Notes: generated by a model not told the origin, from the sequence alone. 64,000 nucleotides of DNA from Pseudomaricurvus hydrocarbonicus (GCF_011602365.1 NZ_JAAONZ010000016.1:1-64000); one strand, 5' to 3'; shown: positions 9,191-18,371, counted from the stretch's first letter. A program made the numbers and translations.

Positions 9191-9218
9191 AGGCCGTTCA
9201 TAATGAACGGCCTTTTTT
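9191..9218 (+). terminator. Rho-independent terminator after the TonB receptor
   Basis: A perfect 10-bp stem AGGCCGTTCA / TGAACGGCCT with a TAA loop, followed by a run of T. It lies 25 bases past the receptor stop and may also serve the convergent AraC gene. Confidence 0.9.
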
Positions 9219-9252
9219 GTCACTGTTAGAAATAGAAAATTAATGACCAAAA

Positions 9253-10275
9253 TTATTGCATCAGCTGCCTGCGATAGCTACTGATGGTTTCTCCGGTCCA
9301 TTGTTTGAAGCTACGGTGAAAGGATCGGGTTTCGCTGAACCCCAAGCGTTCGGCAATATCATCTATCGATAAAGATAAATCTTTCATGTAGTAGATCGCC
9401 ATTTCCTGCCGCACTTCATTAAAGACTTCTTTAAAAGAGTAGCCTTCATTCAGTAGATGACGCTGAAGTGTACGGCCGCCCATATACAGGTGCTTGGCCA
9501 CATCTTCCCGTGTAGGAACCATCTGCTCCAACAGCTTTCGAATCAAACTCTTGACTTTAAACGTGAAAGGAGGCGTAGATCGGATTTCACGGAGGCGAGT
9601 TTCCGCGTGAGATATGAGGATATCTCGCAGAGCAGGATCAGCTTGTGGAAAAAGTGTATCTCTTGCCATCTCGCGATCCATGCCAATGGAATAATGTTGT
9701 TGATCAAATAATAGAGGACACTCAAACGTTTCTTCATAAAGATCCATTATACGAGAGTCCTTTGGCGCAGAGTGACGAAAAGATGCGAATGCAAAACGAC
9801 TAGGGAGTCTGAGTATATCTCGGGCGTAGCGAGCATGGCAGGCCAAAAGATGGTCAGCTACATTGCGTGACACCGTATCGATTTGAGGTGACAGTTCCCA
9901 TCTGCTGATCAGATATTTTTTGTCTTCGGAGCTATAAAGCACCTGGCGATCCGAAAGGATGCCATAGAACTGCGAGGTAATATTGATAGCTTCCAGTGGG
10001 CAGGAGCAATTCGCATAGATGTAACCATTGATGTCATAGCTGCCCATTTCAACCTTCTGAGCCGCTTCCAGGCCAAACCAGGGTTCATCCGTCAGCTCGA
10101 TACAGCGTTCCAACAGTCTGTTGCTCTGCTCAACAGGAATGCGCACATGGCGTTGAGTCACGTCACTGGTCTGTAGTCCCACATGGGATAACAAGCTAGT
10201 CGGGCAGAGTCCAAAATCGCTGGCGGTTTTTAAAAAAGGGATCAATGAACCTGAGTTTACACGGTATTCGATCAT
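9253..10275 (-). CDS. AraC-family transcriptional regulator with arabinose-binding-like N-domain
   Basis: 340 residues. The N-terminal part has the form of the PF12625-type ligand domain (SLIPFLKTASDFGLCPTSLL; later SNRLLERCIELTDEPWFGLEAAQK). The C-terminal double helix-turn-helix contains VAKHLYMGGRTLQRHL and IDDIAERLGFSETRSFHRSFKQWTG. This architecture is common in activators of alcohol, lipid and aromatic catabolism. Divergent from the PQQ dehydrogenase with about 295 bases between them, so it probably controls that promoter and perhaps the TonB receptor and SDR/ALDH units. Confidence 0.9.
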   Translation of the reverse strand: MIEYRVNSGSLIPFLKTASDFGLCPTSLLSHVGLQTSDVTQRHVRIPVEQSNRLLERCIELTDEPWFGLEAAQKVEMGSYDINGYIYANCSCPLEAINITSQFYGILSDRQVLYSSEDKKYLISRWELSPQIDTVSRNVADHLLACHARYARDILRLPSRFAFASFRHSAPKDSRIMDLYEETFECPLLFDQQHYSIGMDREMARDTLFPQADPALRDILISHAETRLREIRSTPPFTFKVKSLIRKLLEQMVPTREDVAKHLYMGGRTLQRHLLNEGYSFKEVFNEVRQEMAIYYMKDLSLSIDDIAERLGFSETRSFHRSFKQWTGETISSYRRQLMQ

Positions 10276-10570
10276 AGGTGCTCTCTTTGCAAATCATTCG
10301 CAAGTGGCTTTTGCTTTTTATAGTGTTTTACGTCCTAACCATAGGCTAATAAAAGCTGTCCGGAAACGTGATTGCTATCGACCATTCCAGTCAGTGATTT
10401 TACCTGCAGTTATCCTAATATGGTAGCGATTGGCTTATTTCGTAAAAAATCCAACATTTATCAAAATCTACCAGAAAATTCCCGTGTGAGCCAAGAGCTT
10501 GTGCGGGTAAAGCTTGTGACTATTCGAAAGAATCTAGTCATGTCATTAAATAAGATCTTAAGGCGCAGAT

Positions 10571-12517
10571 GTGAAGGCAGCAGTAAAAATTATAATGACA
10601 ACAGCGAGTATCTTTTCGTTATTGACGATATTCAGTGTGGCCGTAAATGCAGATTCGACACTGTGGAACTATCCGGCGGGTAGCGCCGGGGGCGAACGTT
10701 ATTCTGGATTGACACAGATAACCAAAAACAATGTCGATCAATTGCTACCGGTTTGGGAATACCATTTTGATGAGGCTGAATCGAAAAAATACCCATCTTC
10801 TTTGCAAATGACCCCACTGTACTTACCGGAAAGGGCTGGTGAACACCTTGTGACCTGCAGTCCGTTTGGCCGTATTGTGGCGATTGATCCGGAAACCGGA
10901 GAAGAAAAGTGGCGATTTGACTCAGAGCTGGATGAAAGCCAGGTGCGAAATCACTTTAAGTGTCGTGGTATTACCTGGTGGGAAGATCCATTAAAAAAAC
11001 AAGGTGATCATTGTAAGCAGAGCTTATACATGGCGGTGATCGACCGTCGAATTGTCGCAATTGATGCAGTTGAGGGAACGGCCTGTCAGGGCTTTGGTGA
11101 AAATGGCGTGGTCAAGTTGTATCAAGGCGATAAGCGTACGGCTACTGTTTTCTCCACATCTCCACCCGTAGTGGTGAATAATAATTTGGTGGTTGGCTCG
11201 CAGATAGAAGATTTTAATAGTGCACATATGCCTGCCGGGACGGTACAGGCTATAGATGTGCGTACTGGTACTTCACGCTGGTCATTCAGTACCATTCCCG
11301 AGCAGGACCACAATACTGAAAGCTGGCCCGCGAATCCCAAAAAAATCAGTGGTGCAGCCAATGTCTGGGCGCCATTGTCTGTAGATGCTGAGCGGGACAT
11401 GGTGTTTGTACCTACCAGTTCTCCATCACCGGACTATTACGGCGTCTACCGGCCTGGTAACAATGAGTACGCGAACTCATTAGTGGCGTTGAATGGTAGT
11501 ACTGGAGAAGTGCTGTGGCATTTTCAGTTTGTTCATCATGACCTGTGGGATTACGACACGCCTTCGCAACCGATTTTGACGGACATTAAACGCGACGGGA
11601 AAGTTATTCCTGCGGTGATTCAAACTACCAAACACGGTTTGGTGTTTATGTTTAACCGTGTTACGGGTGAGCCTCTATTTGATATTGAAGAGCGGCCGGT
11701 GCCGAAGTCTTTGGTTAAAGATGAACGTGCGTCACCTACTCAGCCATTTCCGGTAAAGCCCTTACCTTTGGTGAATCATGCCATCGGTGCTGAAGATGCC
11801 TGGGGATTTACTTTCTGGGATGAAGGTAAGTGCCAGGAAGCTTTCAGAAAACTGCACAATGAAGGCATTTTTACACCCTTCAGTACCACGCCGACGCTGT
11901 ATAACCCCAGTGCGCTGGGGGGGATGAACTGGGGCGGTGCCTCGGTGTCGGTAGAAGATCAAACGCTGTATGTAAATCTCAGTAATATGGCGATGTTTGG
12001 TCAGTTGGTACCCATTGACCAGGCCAATTCTCAAGGAGAGTGGAACCCTGCGTTGACCCAGGTGAACTCTATGCAAGGGACGCCTTATGCCATTGTGATG
12101 GGCGTAATTTCGTCTCCTTTGGGGGTTCCCTGTTCTCCACCACCTTGGGGGAAATTAGTGGCGGTTGATCTGCAAACCGGTGACTTGCGCTGGACTTCGC
12201 CCCTGGGTTCAGTGCACGAAATGGGTCCTGTAGCCCTGCCATTTGAAATTGAGCTGGGTACTCCGAATCTCGGTGGTCCGTTGTTGACCAAGAGTGGCTT
12301 GATCTTTATTGGTGCCACCACAGATCGTCGTTTCCGTGCGTTCGACAGCAAAACCGGCGAGAAGTTGTGGACCGCGACCTTGCCCTTTGATGGCTCTGCG
12401 GCCCCGATGACGTTTGAACACAAAGGCCGTCAGTACGTTGTTATCGCTGCCGGAGGACAAATTGCGTTTGGTCGCCCGACAGGTGACTCCATTATGGCCT
12501 ATGCGCTACCTGAATAA
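10571..12517 (+). CDS. Soluble periplasmic PQQ-dependent dehydrogenase
   Basis: Eight-bladed quinoprotein propeller, 648 residues, with an N-terminal signal peptide (SIFSLLTIFSVAVNADS). It resembles the glucose/quinate/shikimate type (WNYPAGSAGGERYSGLTQI; GMNWGGASV; PNLGGPLLTKSGLIFIGATTDRRFRAFD), but lacks the four-helix membrane anchor of that group and has no CxxCH haem motif. Electrons must therefore leave through another carrier, and the cytochrome c gene at 16973-17362 is the obvious candidate. The start is GTG with AAGGCG upstream. A ThDP enzyme follows after 20 bases in the same operon. The substrate alcohol or sugar is not deducible. Confidence 0.88.
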   Translation: MKAAVKIIMTTASIFSLLTIFSVAVNADSTLWNYPAGSAGGERYSGLTQITKNNVDQLLPVWEYHFDEAESKKYPSSLQMTPLYLPERAGEHLVTCSPFGRIVAIDPETGEEKWRFDSELDESQVRNHFKCRGITWWEDPLKKQGDHCKQSLYMAVIDRRIVAIDAVEGTACQGFGENGVVKLYQGDKRTATVFSTSPPVVVNNNLVVGSQIEDFNSAHMPAGTVQAIDVRTGTSRWSFSTIPEQDHNTESWPANPKKISGAANVWAPLSVDAERDMVFVPTSSPSPDYYGVYRPGNNEYANSLVALNGSTGEVLWHFQFVHHDLWDYDTPSQPILTDIKRDGKVIPAVIQTTKHGLVFMFNRVTGEPLFDIEERPVPKSLVKDERASPTQPFPVKPLPLVNHAIGAEDAWGFTFWDEGKCQEAFRKLHNEGIFTPFSTTPTLYNPSALGGMNWGGASVSVEDQTLYVNLSNMAMFGQLVPIDQANSQGEWNPALTQVNSMQGTPYAIVMGVISSPLGVPCSPPPWGKLVAVDLQTGDLRWTSPLGSVHEMGPVALPFEIELGTPNLGGPLLTKSGLIFIGATTDRRFRAFDSKTGEKLWTATLPFDGSAAPMTFEHKGRQYVVIAAGGQIAFGRPTGDSIMAYALPE

Positions 12518-12537
12518 CCTATGATGAGATAAAAATA

Positions 12538-14259
12538 ATGAATGAAGAGTTGTTGAATGCCTTGCAATTGATGAAACCGCCACAGCGTTTCGCGGCTTCA
12601 TTAAAACGTCACGGTGTAGAGTATCTTTTTGGTCAGAGCAATCCTCCGGCGATAACCCTGGCGGCAGATGATATTGGTATCTCGCAAATTGGTTACCGTC
12701 AAGAGAACGCGGGTACCTATATGGCCGATGCCTACGCGCGAGTAACAGGAAAAGTTCCGGTGGTGACTGCGCAAAACGGTCCTGCGGCTACCTTGCTGGT
12801 AGCGGGACTGGCGGAATGCTTATCGGCATCGACGCCAATTGTGGCTCTGGTGCAGGACGTTGGTCCCAATAACCAGGATCGAAACGCATTCCAGGAGCTG
12901 GATCAGGTCGAATTGTTTAAGGGGGTATCCAAATGGACAAAACGTGTTACCTCTGCCGATCGGATCGAAGATTATGTGGATATGGCGTTTGCCGCCGCTG
13001 CAGGTGGTCGGCCGGGCCCGGCGGTGCTGTTAGTATCCATGGAACTGCTGGCAGAGCGAGATGAAAAACCGGTGGCACCTCGCAAAGCGTGTTTGGGGTA
13101 TTATCCATTGGATCGAACTCAGGCAGATCCCGCCAAACTGGTTGCAGCCGCTGAACTTTTAGCCAATGCAAAGGCGCCGATAGTGTATGCCGGTGGTGGT
13201 GTTATGGGTTCACAGGCGCAGCAAGCGTTACGTGAGTTGCAAGAACTGGCTCATCTTCCGGTGGCCACCAGCACCATGGGAAAGGGTAGTGTGGATGAGA
13301 CACATCCCTTATCCATCGGCATTATTGGTTACTACATGGCGACTCGCGGTATGACAAAGTTTGCCAAGCCGTTGGTACAGGATGCAGATGTAATTTTACT
13401 GATCGGTAATCGCACTAATCAAAATGGAACGGATTCCTGGACGCTGTTGCCCAAAAACGCCACCTACATTCACATCGACATTGATCCCATCGAGATTGGT
13501 CGTAACTATGAATCCTTACGCTTGCAGGGTGATGCTAAATTAACGCTGCAGGCCTTAAACGAGATTTTGGCGGGGCAGGATTTAAGCATACGCCAAGCGG
13601 CCCGTGAACAGGTTGAGTCCATCATTGCTGCGTCCAAAGCCGCGCACCAAACAGAAATTATCGAAGTGACCCAGGCAATCATCAACCCGATCCGTCCGGA
13701 ACGGGTCATGGCAGAGCTGGAACAACAATTGTCAAATAATCACATCGTGGTGGCCGATGCCAGTTTCTCTTCGATTTGGATCGCTAACTACTTGACCGCT
13801 AAAGCTAACCGCCGTTTCATCACCCCGCGTGGTCAAGCAGGTTTGGGGTGGGGGTTCCCGATGGGATTGGGGGCAAAATTGGGCAACCCGGATCGACCGG
13901 TAGTGTGTGTGGTGGGTGACGGAGGTTTTGCCCATGTTTGGTCGGAGCTGGAAACCGCCAAACGACACGGCATCCAAGTGGTGGTCATCGTGATGAATAA
14001 CGCCATTTTGGGGTATCAAAAACACGCAGAAGATTCCGGTCTGGGGCGTCACAGTAACGTGTGTGAATTCGAACCGGTAGACCACGCAGCGATTGCGGAA
14101 GCCTGCGGTCTTAAAGGTATTCGTGTGGAACGGGCTGAGTACATTGCCGCAGCTTTAGCCCTTGCGATGTCTTCAGATCAATCTGTAGTGATTGATATAC
14201 TGGTAGACCCCGATGCCATGCCACCCGTGAAAGTGTTTGAACGGCTACCCAACTATTAA
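12538..14259 (+). CDS. ThDP-dependent enzyme of the acetolactate-synthase/decarboxylase superfamily
   Basis: 573 residues with the three-domain PYR-central-PP layout. Catalytic Glu is at residue 56 (GYRQENAGTYMADAYAR), and the ThDP/Mg motif GDG at 460-462 ends with NN at 487-488, all canonical. There is no signal peptide, so it is cytosolic. It is the second gene of the PQQ-dehydrogenase operon and precedes a terminator. It could be a 2-oxo-acid decarboxylase or a carboligase. A second ThDP enzyme, Tat-exported, lies in the opposing operon 0.7 kb away, which makes parallel ThDP chemistry in two compartments likely. Confidence 0.88.
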   Translation: MNEELLNALQLMKPPQRFAASLKRHGVEYLFGQSNPPAITLAADDIGISQIGYRQENAGTYMADAYARVTGKVPVVTAQNGPAATLLVAGLAECLSASTPIVALVQDVGPNNQDRNAFQELDQVELFKGVSKWTKRVTSADRIEDYVDMAFAAAAGGRPGPAVLLVSMELLAERDEKPVAPRKACLGYYPLDRTQADPAKLVAAAELLANAKAPIVYAGGGVMGSQAQQALRELQELAHLPVATSTMGKGSVDETHPLSIGIIGYYMATRGMTKFAKPLVQDADVILLIGNRTNQNGTDSWTLLPKNATYIHIDIDPIEIGRNYESLRLQGDAKLTLQALNEILAGQDLSIRQAAREQVESIIAASKAAHQTEIIEVTQAIINPIRPERVMAELEQQLSNNHIVVADASFSSIWIANYLTAKANRRFITPRGQAGLGWGFPMGLGAKLGNPDRPVVCVVGDGGFAHVWSELETAKRHGIQVVVIVMNNAILGYQKHAEDSGLGRHSNVCEFEPVDHAAIAEACGLKGIRVERAEYIAAALALAMSSDQSVVIDILVDPDAMPPVKVFERLPNY

Positions 14260-14320
14260 GGCTGATAACTATACAATTTTGGTGCTCTCTTGAGGGGAAA
14301 TCTTGCCCCTGATGTTCCAC

Positions 14321-14346
14321 AGGCCTCTTTGCGAGGCCTTTTTTTT
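14321..14346 (+). terminator. Rho-independent terminator after the ThDP gene
   Basis: Seven-base stem AGGCCTC / GAGGCCT with a TTTGC loop and an eight-T run. It separates the plus-strand PQQ/ThDP operon from the convergent minus-strand operon. Confidence 0.9.
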
Positions 14347-14405
14347 AGATTTAGAAATACTTTTATTGATAAGAGAGAAAATATAGAAAACTGCGAACGA
14401 TAGGA

Positions 14406-14906
14406 TTACCAGAAGGAGTCCGCGTCGATCTGGTATTGCTCGGAGACGTAGGTATCGTGTTGACCGTTTTTCAGAAAAATCTTGAACACCTCATGAATCA
14501 GCCCGATAAACCGCATCATAGTTTGCGCGCTTAATTTTTCAGTTAAAACCATCTCCAGAGACAGGTTGCTGCTGCGATTAACAACTTTAATTTGTTCGCG
14601 GTTGAAACGACGATGTTCCAGCTGAACGGGTGAACAGCGTTCAGCAATAAACGCGCGAAAGTCTTTGTCCATCCTTGATCGCGATTTCACATTGGGAAAG
14701 ACCACTGGCATCTGAATCTTGCCAGTCATAAGGTTGATGTCTACCTGATACAGGCGATTAAAATGCCAATGCAGTTGATAGCGAGCTTGTTTAAGCGTCT
14801 CTTTCTCAACCGAAAATCCGTTAAAAAAACCCTTGGTGGCATAGCCTGCAAGAAGATCTGTGCAGGCTGTGATGTCAGGGTTTGTTTTTTTTACTGTTGA
14901 AGCCAT
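14406..14906 (-). CDS. Hypothetical protein, third gene of the cytochrome c / Tat-ThDP operon
   Basis: 166 residues, no signal peptide and no membrane segment. I do not recognise a family. It is soluble and mixed-charge, with a basic central part (NVKSRSRMDKDFRAF, LEHRRFNREQIK) and an acidic C-terminus ending DADSFW. It starts 36 bases after the Tat-ThDP stop on the same strand, so it is probably co-transcribed. Being cytosolic beside an exported enzyme, it could be a maturation or sensing factor, but that is a guess from position only. Confidence 0.6.
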   Translation of the reverse strand: MASTVKKTNPDITACTDLLAGYATKGFFNGFSVEKETLKQARYQLHWHFNRLYQVDINLMTGKIQMPVVFPNVKSRSRMDKDFRAFIAERCSPVQLEHRRFNREQIKVVNRSSNLSLEMVLTEKLSAQTMMRFIGLIHEVFKIFLKNGQHDTYVSEQYQIDADSFW

Positions 14907-14942
14907 GTTGTGACTCGTGATGTTTGTTTAGGCGAACAAGAA

Positions 14943-16916
14943 TCAGTGAGCTACGGCGCCGCGGCCGGGTTCCACTGGCCATGCCAGACTGGGGTGCGGG
15001 AACTTGCTGGCACTGCTGAACTCTTTCAGCCCCTGACAGTTAATTACGCTGGATGCTCCTTCAGTACTGGCGAGTTTGTAAGCGCGGGCCAGTGCGGCCT
15101 GTAATTCTTTGGGTGACTTCACATATTCACCGTGTACACCCAAACCTTCTGCCATTTTATCGTAACGCAGATTTTCCTGGAACAAGTGAATGTGCGTAGC
15201 CTGTGGTTTGCGATAAGCCTGCCCCCAGGTGCCCCAGGCGTTGTTGTTATAGATCACCACAATCATTGGCACCTTGTATTGGTTGGCGGTATCCATCTCA
15301 AACAGACCGTAAGCTGCTGCTGCGTCACTGGTTGCACACAGGATAGGAGCACCCTTGTAGGCGGCTTGAGGCCCGATGCCGCGCTGTACCGCAACACCGA
15401 TACCAAACGCCATGCCTATGTCTGCACCGATGGCGCCGTACTGATAGGGCACGCAAAAAGATTGAGCTGGACGCAGGCTAACAGCATTGCGAGCTAAAGC
15501 TCGGCCAATGGTAAAACCGCCCATTGTGTGACAGGTTTGCTTGGGATCAATGTCTCCACGAAAGAAAAAGTTTTCCAATTCCATAGCGACCGCCGCCGGG
15601 TGTAAATGCCCGGTCTTTTGGCTGTATTTTTGAGCGAGCTGGTAACCGCGATCAACGCCTTCGCTGAATTTTTTCCGTGCCCCTTCCAGCTCATTAACCC
15701 ATTTACTGCGTTTTTTTCTGGGAATTTTATTGGCAAGTGCTTCCAAAAACAGAGCTTCATCACTGACGATACCGTAATCCACAGGCCAGTTGCGGCCAAT
15801 GTCTTCCTGCTCTGGGTGAACTCTTATCATTTTAACGCCAGGGCTTACCGCATACTCATTGGGGCTCGGCATACAATATTGGCCGATGAATATAACCAGG
15901 TCAGCACTTAATGTAGCACCGGTTGCGGTAGCAGCAGACAGCCTGTGATCATCTGGAAAATGTCCGTTAACCGGCCCTGACTGAGCAACTGCAATATCGT
16001 TACGTTCAACCACACTCATCAGAGCTTCCCATCCTTTGCGCTGAAAAACACCTTGGCCGGCAATAATCAGCGGGCGTTCGGCCTGACCAATCATCTTGAT
16101 AACGGTTTTGATCTCGTCACTGGATACTGATGCACGGGATTCTGTGCGATAATGGTCTCGGTTGTAATAGTCTGTCAGTTGGGTCGGATCGGTAAACTTC
16201 GCCCGAGAAACTTCAGAGGGAAAGTCCAGGTGTACGGGGCCGGGTACGCCGGATTTTAACTGACGGAAGGCATAGCCTGCGTACTCGTGAACACGATTGG
16301 GCGTGATGATTCGCTTGCCGTACTTTTTCATACCCTCAGTGGTGGGCTGTTGATAGACGTTTTGAATCATCTGCTCGCGATCTTCGCCGGCGATAGTCAT
16401 GTTACTGGCTAGAACCAGTAGGGGAGTGCGCGCGGCATTAGCAGTACCAATTCCCATGATCATCGAGGTAAACCCCGGACCTTCGGTGCCGGAGCAGGCA
16501 GCTACCTCTCCCGTTGCACGGTGAAAACCATCTGCGGCATGGCACATTTGCCCCTCGTTGCGGCCGCCATAAGAGGGGATTCCCTCGGCCGCGAGAGCAT
16601 GAACCACGTCGTAATTACCCGGGCAGCAAAACAGTGCGGCCAGCTCTTCTTCTTTACAGGCACGTGCAAATACTTCAGCGCCCGTCATACCGTCTTTGTT
16701 ACTAAATGACGATGTTACCGCTGGCGTGGCCAGTGAGGTTTTAAAATCTGGGGAAATCATTACGGAAGGGATGTCCACTCCGCATTTGTCCGCCAGGGAG
16801 GTATCGGCTTTGGCCATGCCACCGACAGCGAGGGCGCCAGTGCCGAAGGCCGCTGACGCCATAAATTTGCGCCGTGACAGGCTGTCATTGGGGGACTTTT
16901 TATTATCATCGCTCAT
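14943..16916 (-). CDS. Tat-exported ThDP-binding enzyme with a GDG-to-SDA change
   Basis: 657 residues. The Tat signal SRRKFMA is at residues 14-20, followed by a hydrophobic run ending GGMAKA, so a folded, cofactor-loaded protein is expected in the periplasm. The PYR domain has the catalytic Glu at 121 (GGRNEGQMCHAADGFHR). In the PP domain the usual GDG reads SDA at 530-532, with Asp kept and NNN at 557-559. The open frame extends to 17024, but the Met at 16916 has CGGAGAA upstream and places the twin-arginine motif correctly. The gene sits between cytochrome c and an unknown protein in one operon. Reaction unknown; decarboxylation, lyase or aldehyde-oxidising chemistry linked to cytochrome c are possibilities. 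Confidence 0.85.
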   Translation of the reverse strand: MSDDNKKSPNDSLSRRKFMASAAFGTGALAVGGMAKADTSLADKCGVDIPSVMISPDFKTSLATPAVTSSFSNKDGMTGAEVFARACKEEELAALFCCPGNYDVVHALAAEGIPSYGGRNEGQMCHAADGFHRATGEVAACSGTEGPGFTSMIMGIGTANAARTPLLVLASNMTIAGEDREQMIQNVYQQPTTEGMKKYGKRIITPNRVHEYAGYAFRQLKSGVPGPVHLDFPSEVSRAKFTDPTQLTDYYNRDHYRTESRASVSSDEIKTVIKMIGQAERPLIIAGQGVFQRKGWEALMSVVERNDIAVAQSGPVNGHFPDDHRLSAATATGATLSADLVIFIGQYCMPSPNEYAVSPGVKMIRVHPEQEDIGRNWPVDYGIVSDEALFLEALANKIPRKKRSKWVNELEGARKKFSEGVDRGYQLAQKYSQKTGHLHPAAVAMELENFFFRGDIDPKQTCHTMGGFTIGRALARNAVSLRPAQSFCVPYQYGAIGADIGMAFGIGVAVQRGIGPQAAYKGAPILCATSDAAAAYGLFEMDTANQYKVPMIVVIYNNNAWGTWGQAYRKPQATHIHLFQENLRYDKMAEGLGVHGEYVKSPKELQAALARAYKLASTEGASSVINCQGLKEFSSASKFPHPSLAWPVEPGRGAVAH

Positions 16917-16972
16917 TCTATATTCTCCGGGTCTTGCAATCTGATTATCGCTTCGGGGCGTTACTATGGGGT

Positions 16973-17362
16973 CTACTGGGATTCGTGTTCTGCCAGTGCC
17001 TTTTGACGCGCCTCTTCGGGCCACAGGCTCAGTACAAAATTGGTGAGGTGCCAGATGTCTTCATCACCACTCAGAATCCACTCATACGCTGGCATATCTA
17101 CCGCCTGGCCACCTTTAATGGCATCAAAAATATGCTGCCGAGTATTTCCACCACGCCACTGGGCAGGAGCCGTTAAATTAGTTGCATCCGCGACAAAGTT
17201 CACTGTGGCTTTGCCGTCGTTACCGTGACAGGAAGTGCAATTCATGGCGAATAGCTGCTTGCCGGCTTTGATGGATTCTTCGTTATACTGGATCTCGGCA
17301 TGGGTTGTGGATGTCGCTGCTGCCAACAGAGACATTCCCAGACACAATGATTTAAAAGTCAT
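16973..17362 (-). CDS. Periplasmic mono-haem cytochrome c
   Basis: 129 residues with a Sec signal (to about HAE, residue 22). It carries a single haem motif C42-TS-C45-H46 and a probable axial Met at about residue 90 (AVDMPAYEW), the class I cytochrome c pattern. Start ATG with AAAGGCG upstream. First gene of the operon that continues with the Tat-ThDP enzyme 56 bases downstream. The most economical role is electron acceptor for the periplasmic PQQ dehydrogenase, the ThDP enzyme, or both. Confidence 0.9.
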   Translation of the reverse strand: MTFKSLCLGMSLLAAATSTTHAEIQYNEESIKAGKQLFAMNCTSCHGNDGKATVNFVADATNLTAPAQWRGGNTRQHIFDAIKGGQAVDMPAYEWILSGDEDIWHLTNFVLSLWPEEARQKALAEHESQ

Positions 17363-17574
17363 AAAAGCGCCTTTGGCGTAAATGTAATAAGTATTGTTTT
17401 AGAGAGTTATATACGATTGACTATTCTCAAGGGGGCGTCAGAATCAGTCCATGCTTCAATCGGTCAGAAGAGAGACATAAATGGACATTGAGAACTTATC
17501 AATCCCAGGCTCCGAGATGGAAATTATTGAAATCTGTGACGTAGCTGGGGGTTTTAGGTCAGAAGGGGTTTTAA
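17363..17574. other. Promoter region of the cytochrome c operon and non-coding spacer
   Basis: The promoter of the minus-strand cytochrome operon should be here. A 34-codon frame beginning MDIENLSIPG near 17481 was seen, but nothing supports it as a gene. Confidence 0.4.
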
Positions 17575-18012
17575 ATTACAGGTGAGCCTCAACTCTATGT
17601 ACAACCACAATGGCATACAACGTTAACGATCTTCTGCACGAGTCTCACAGGGATTGAACAAGAGCTACTTGCTTTATGGTCAACCTCTTTGACCGCATCG
17701 ATTATCGGATACGGGATAGGATTCATGTTATTTCAAATGAATATGGGACCTGCACTGGCAATGATCCAAACGGCAGTGCAATCGCACCAAATAGCTCAGG
17801 CGGCATCAATTGTCTATTTTTTCACTAACTTGATGGGATTGGGAATTGGCCTTGTACTCGTTGGCATCTTAAATGATGTTTATGAATCCCCATTTGGAGA
17901 TAAATCCTTGTCAGCAGCGATTTCAATTGTCGCACTTGAATATTTTATCGCAGCTTATTATTGGCGAGCAGGGGAGTCTGTCAACCATTCCAAATGGTTC
18001 GGCTCATCATAG
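17575..18012 (+). pseudogene. MFS transporter, C-terminal fragment
   Basis: An open stretch of about 145 codons with no proper start and only the last transmembrane helices of a major-facilitator permease. The helices visible are ASIIGYGIGFMLFQMNMGPALAMI, then QAASIVYFFTNLMGLGIGLVLVGILNDVY, then a final AISIVALEYFIAAYYW segment. The NLMGLGIGLVLVGILND pattern is typical of spinster-like MFS proteins. At least eight helices are missing, so no transport function is possible. It lies in a stretch of decayed genes between the redox cluster and the recombinase. Confidence 0.7.
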
Positions 18013-18106
18013 TTGGCTTGCTGATGAAAAAAACGAAAGTGCGATAGTAACCATATTTAATATCATACGTCGGTAATGCGTGTTGACTAAATTAACCAGA
18101 GATTTT

Positions 18107-18292
18107 TTATCTATGTGAGCCTGGAATCTTGTATTCCAGGCTCACATCCCATCCGCAAGGTTCGTCAGCTCGTCGATACTGAATTTTTATATCGCACCAG
18201 CCTTTGACCACATCTATATACGTCTGTTGATAGAGCATAAATTCCACCAGATCAACTGATTCGCTCCATGCTGGTGAAAATCTCTTTACGCT
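18107..18292 (-). pseudogene. Short orphan reading frame, probably a gene tail
   Basis: Minus-strand open stretch of about 61 codons with protein-like content (WSESVDLVEFMLYQQTY, then DVVKGWCDIKIQYRRADEP) ending SHR-stop. There is no credible start. The composition resembles a real C-terminus rather than noise, but no family is recognised. A 13-bp perfect inverted repeat lies inside it. Confidence 0.3.
18115..18145. repeat. 13-bp perfect inverted repeat
   Basis: Arms GTGAGCCTGGAAT and ATTCCAGGCTCAC around a five-base loop (CTTGT). A strong hairpin on either strand, with no adjacent T-run. It may be a terminator remnant or a by-product of the local coding sequence. Confidence 0.6.
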
Positions 18293-18371
18293 CTATCCGA
18301 GTGTGTAGTGAGGGTATGCGCATGATGGTTCAAGACTGAGTCTCGTCAGAGAAGCTCACTTCCAAACCGCA

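Noticed and set aside
10372-10683. 103-codon frame upstream of and overlapping the PQQ dehydrogenase start
   Set aside because: Covers the promoter and first codons of the dehydrogenase; no recognised motif. The signal peptide of the dehydrogenase explains the overlap better.
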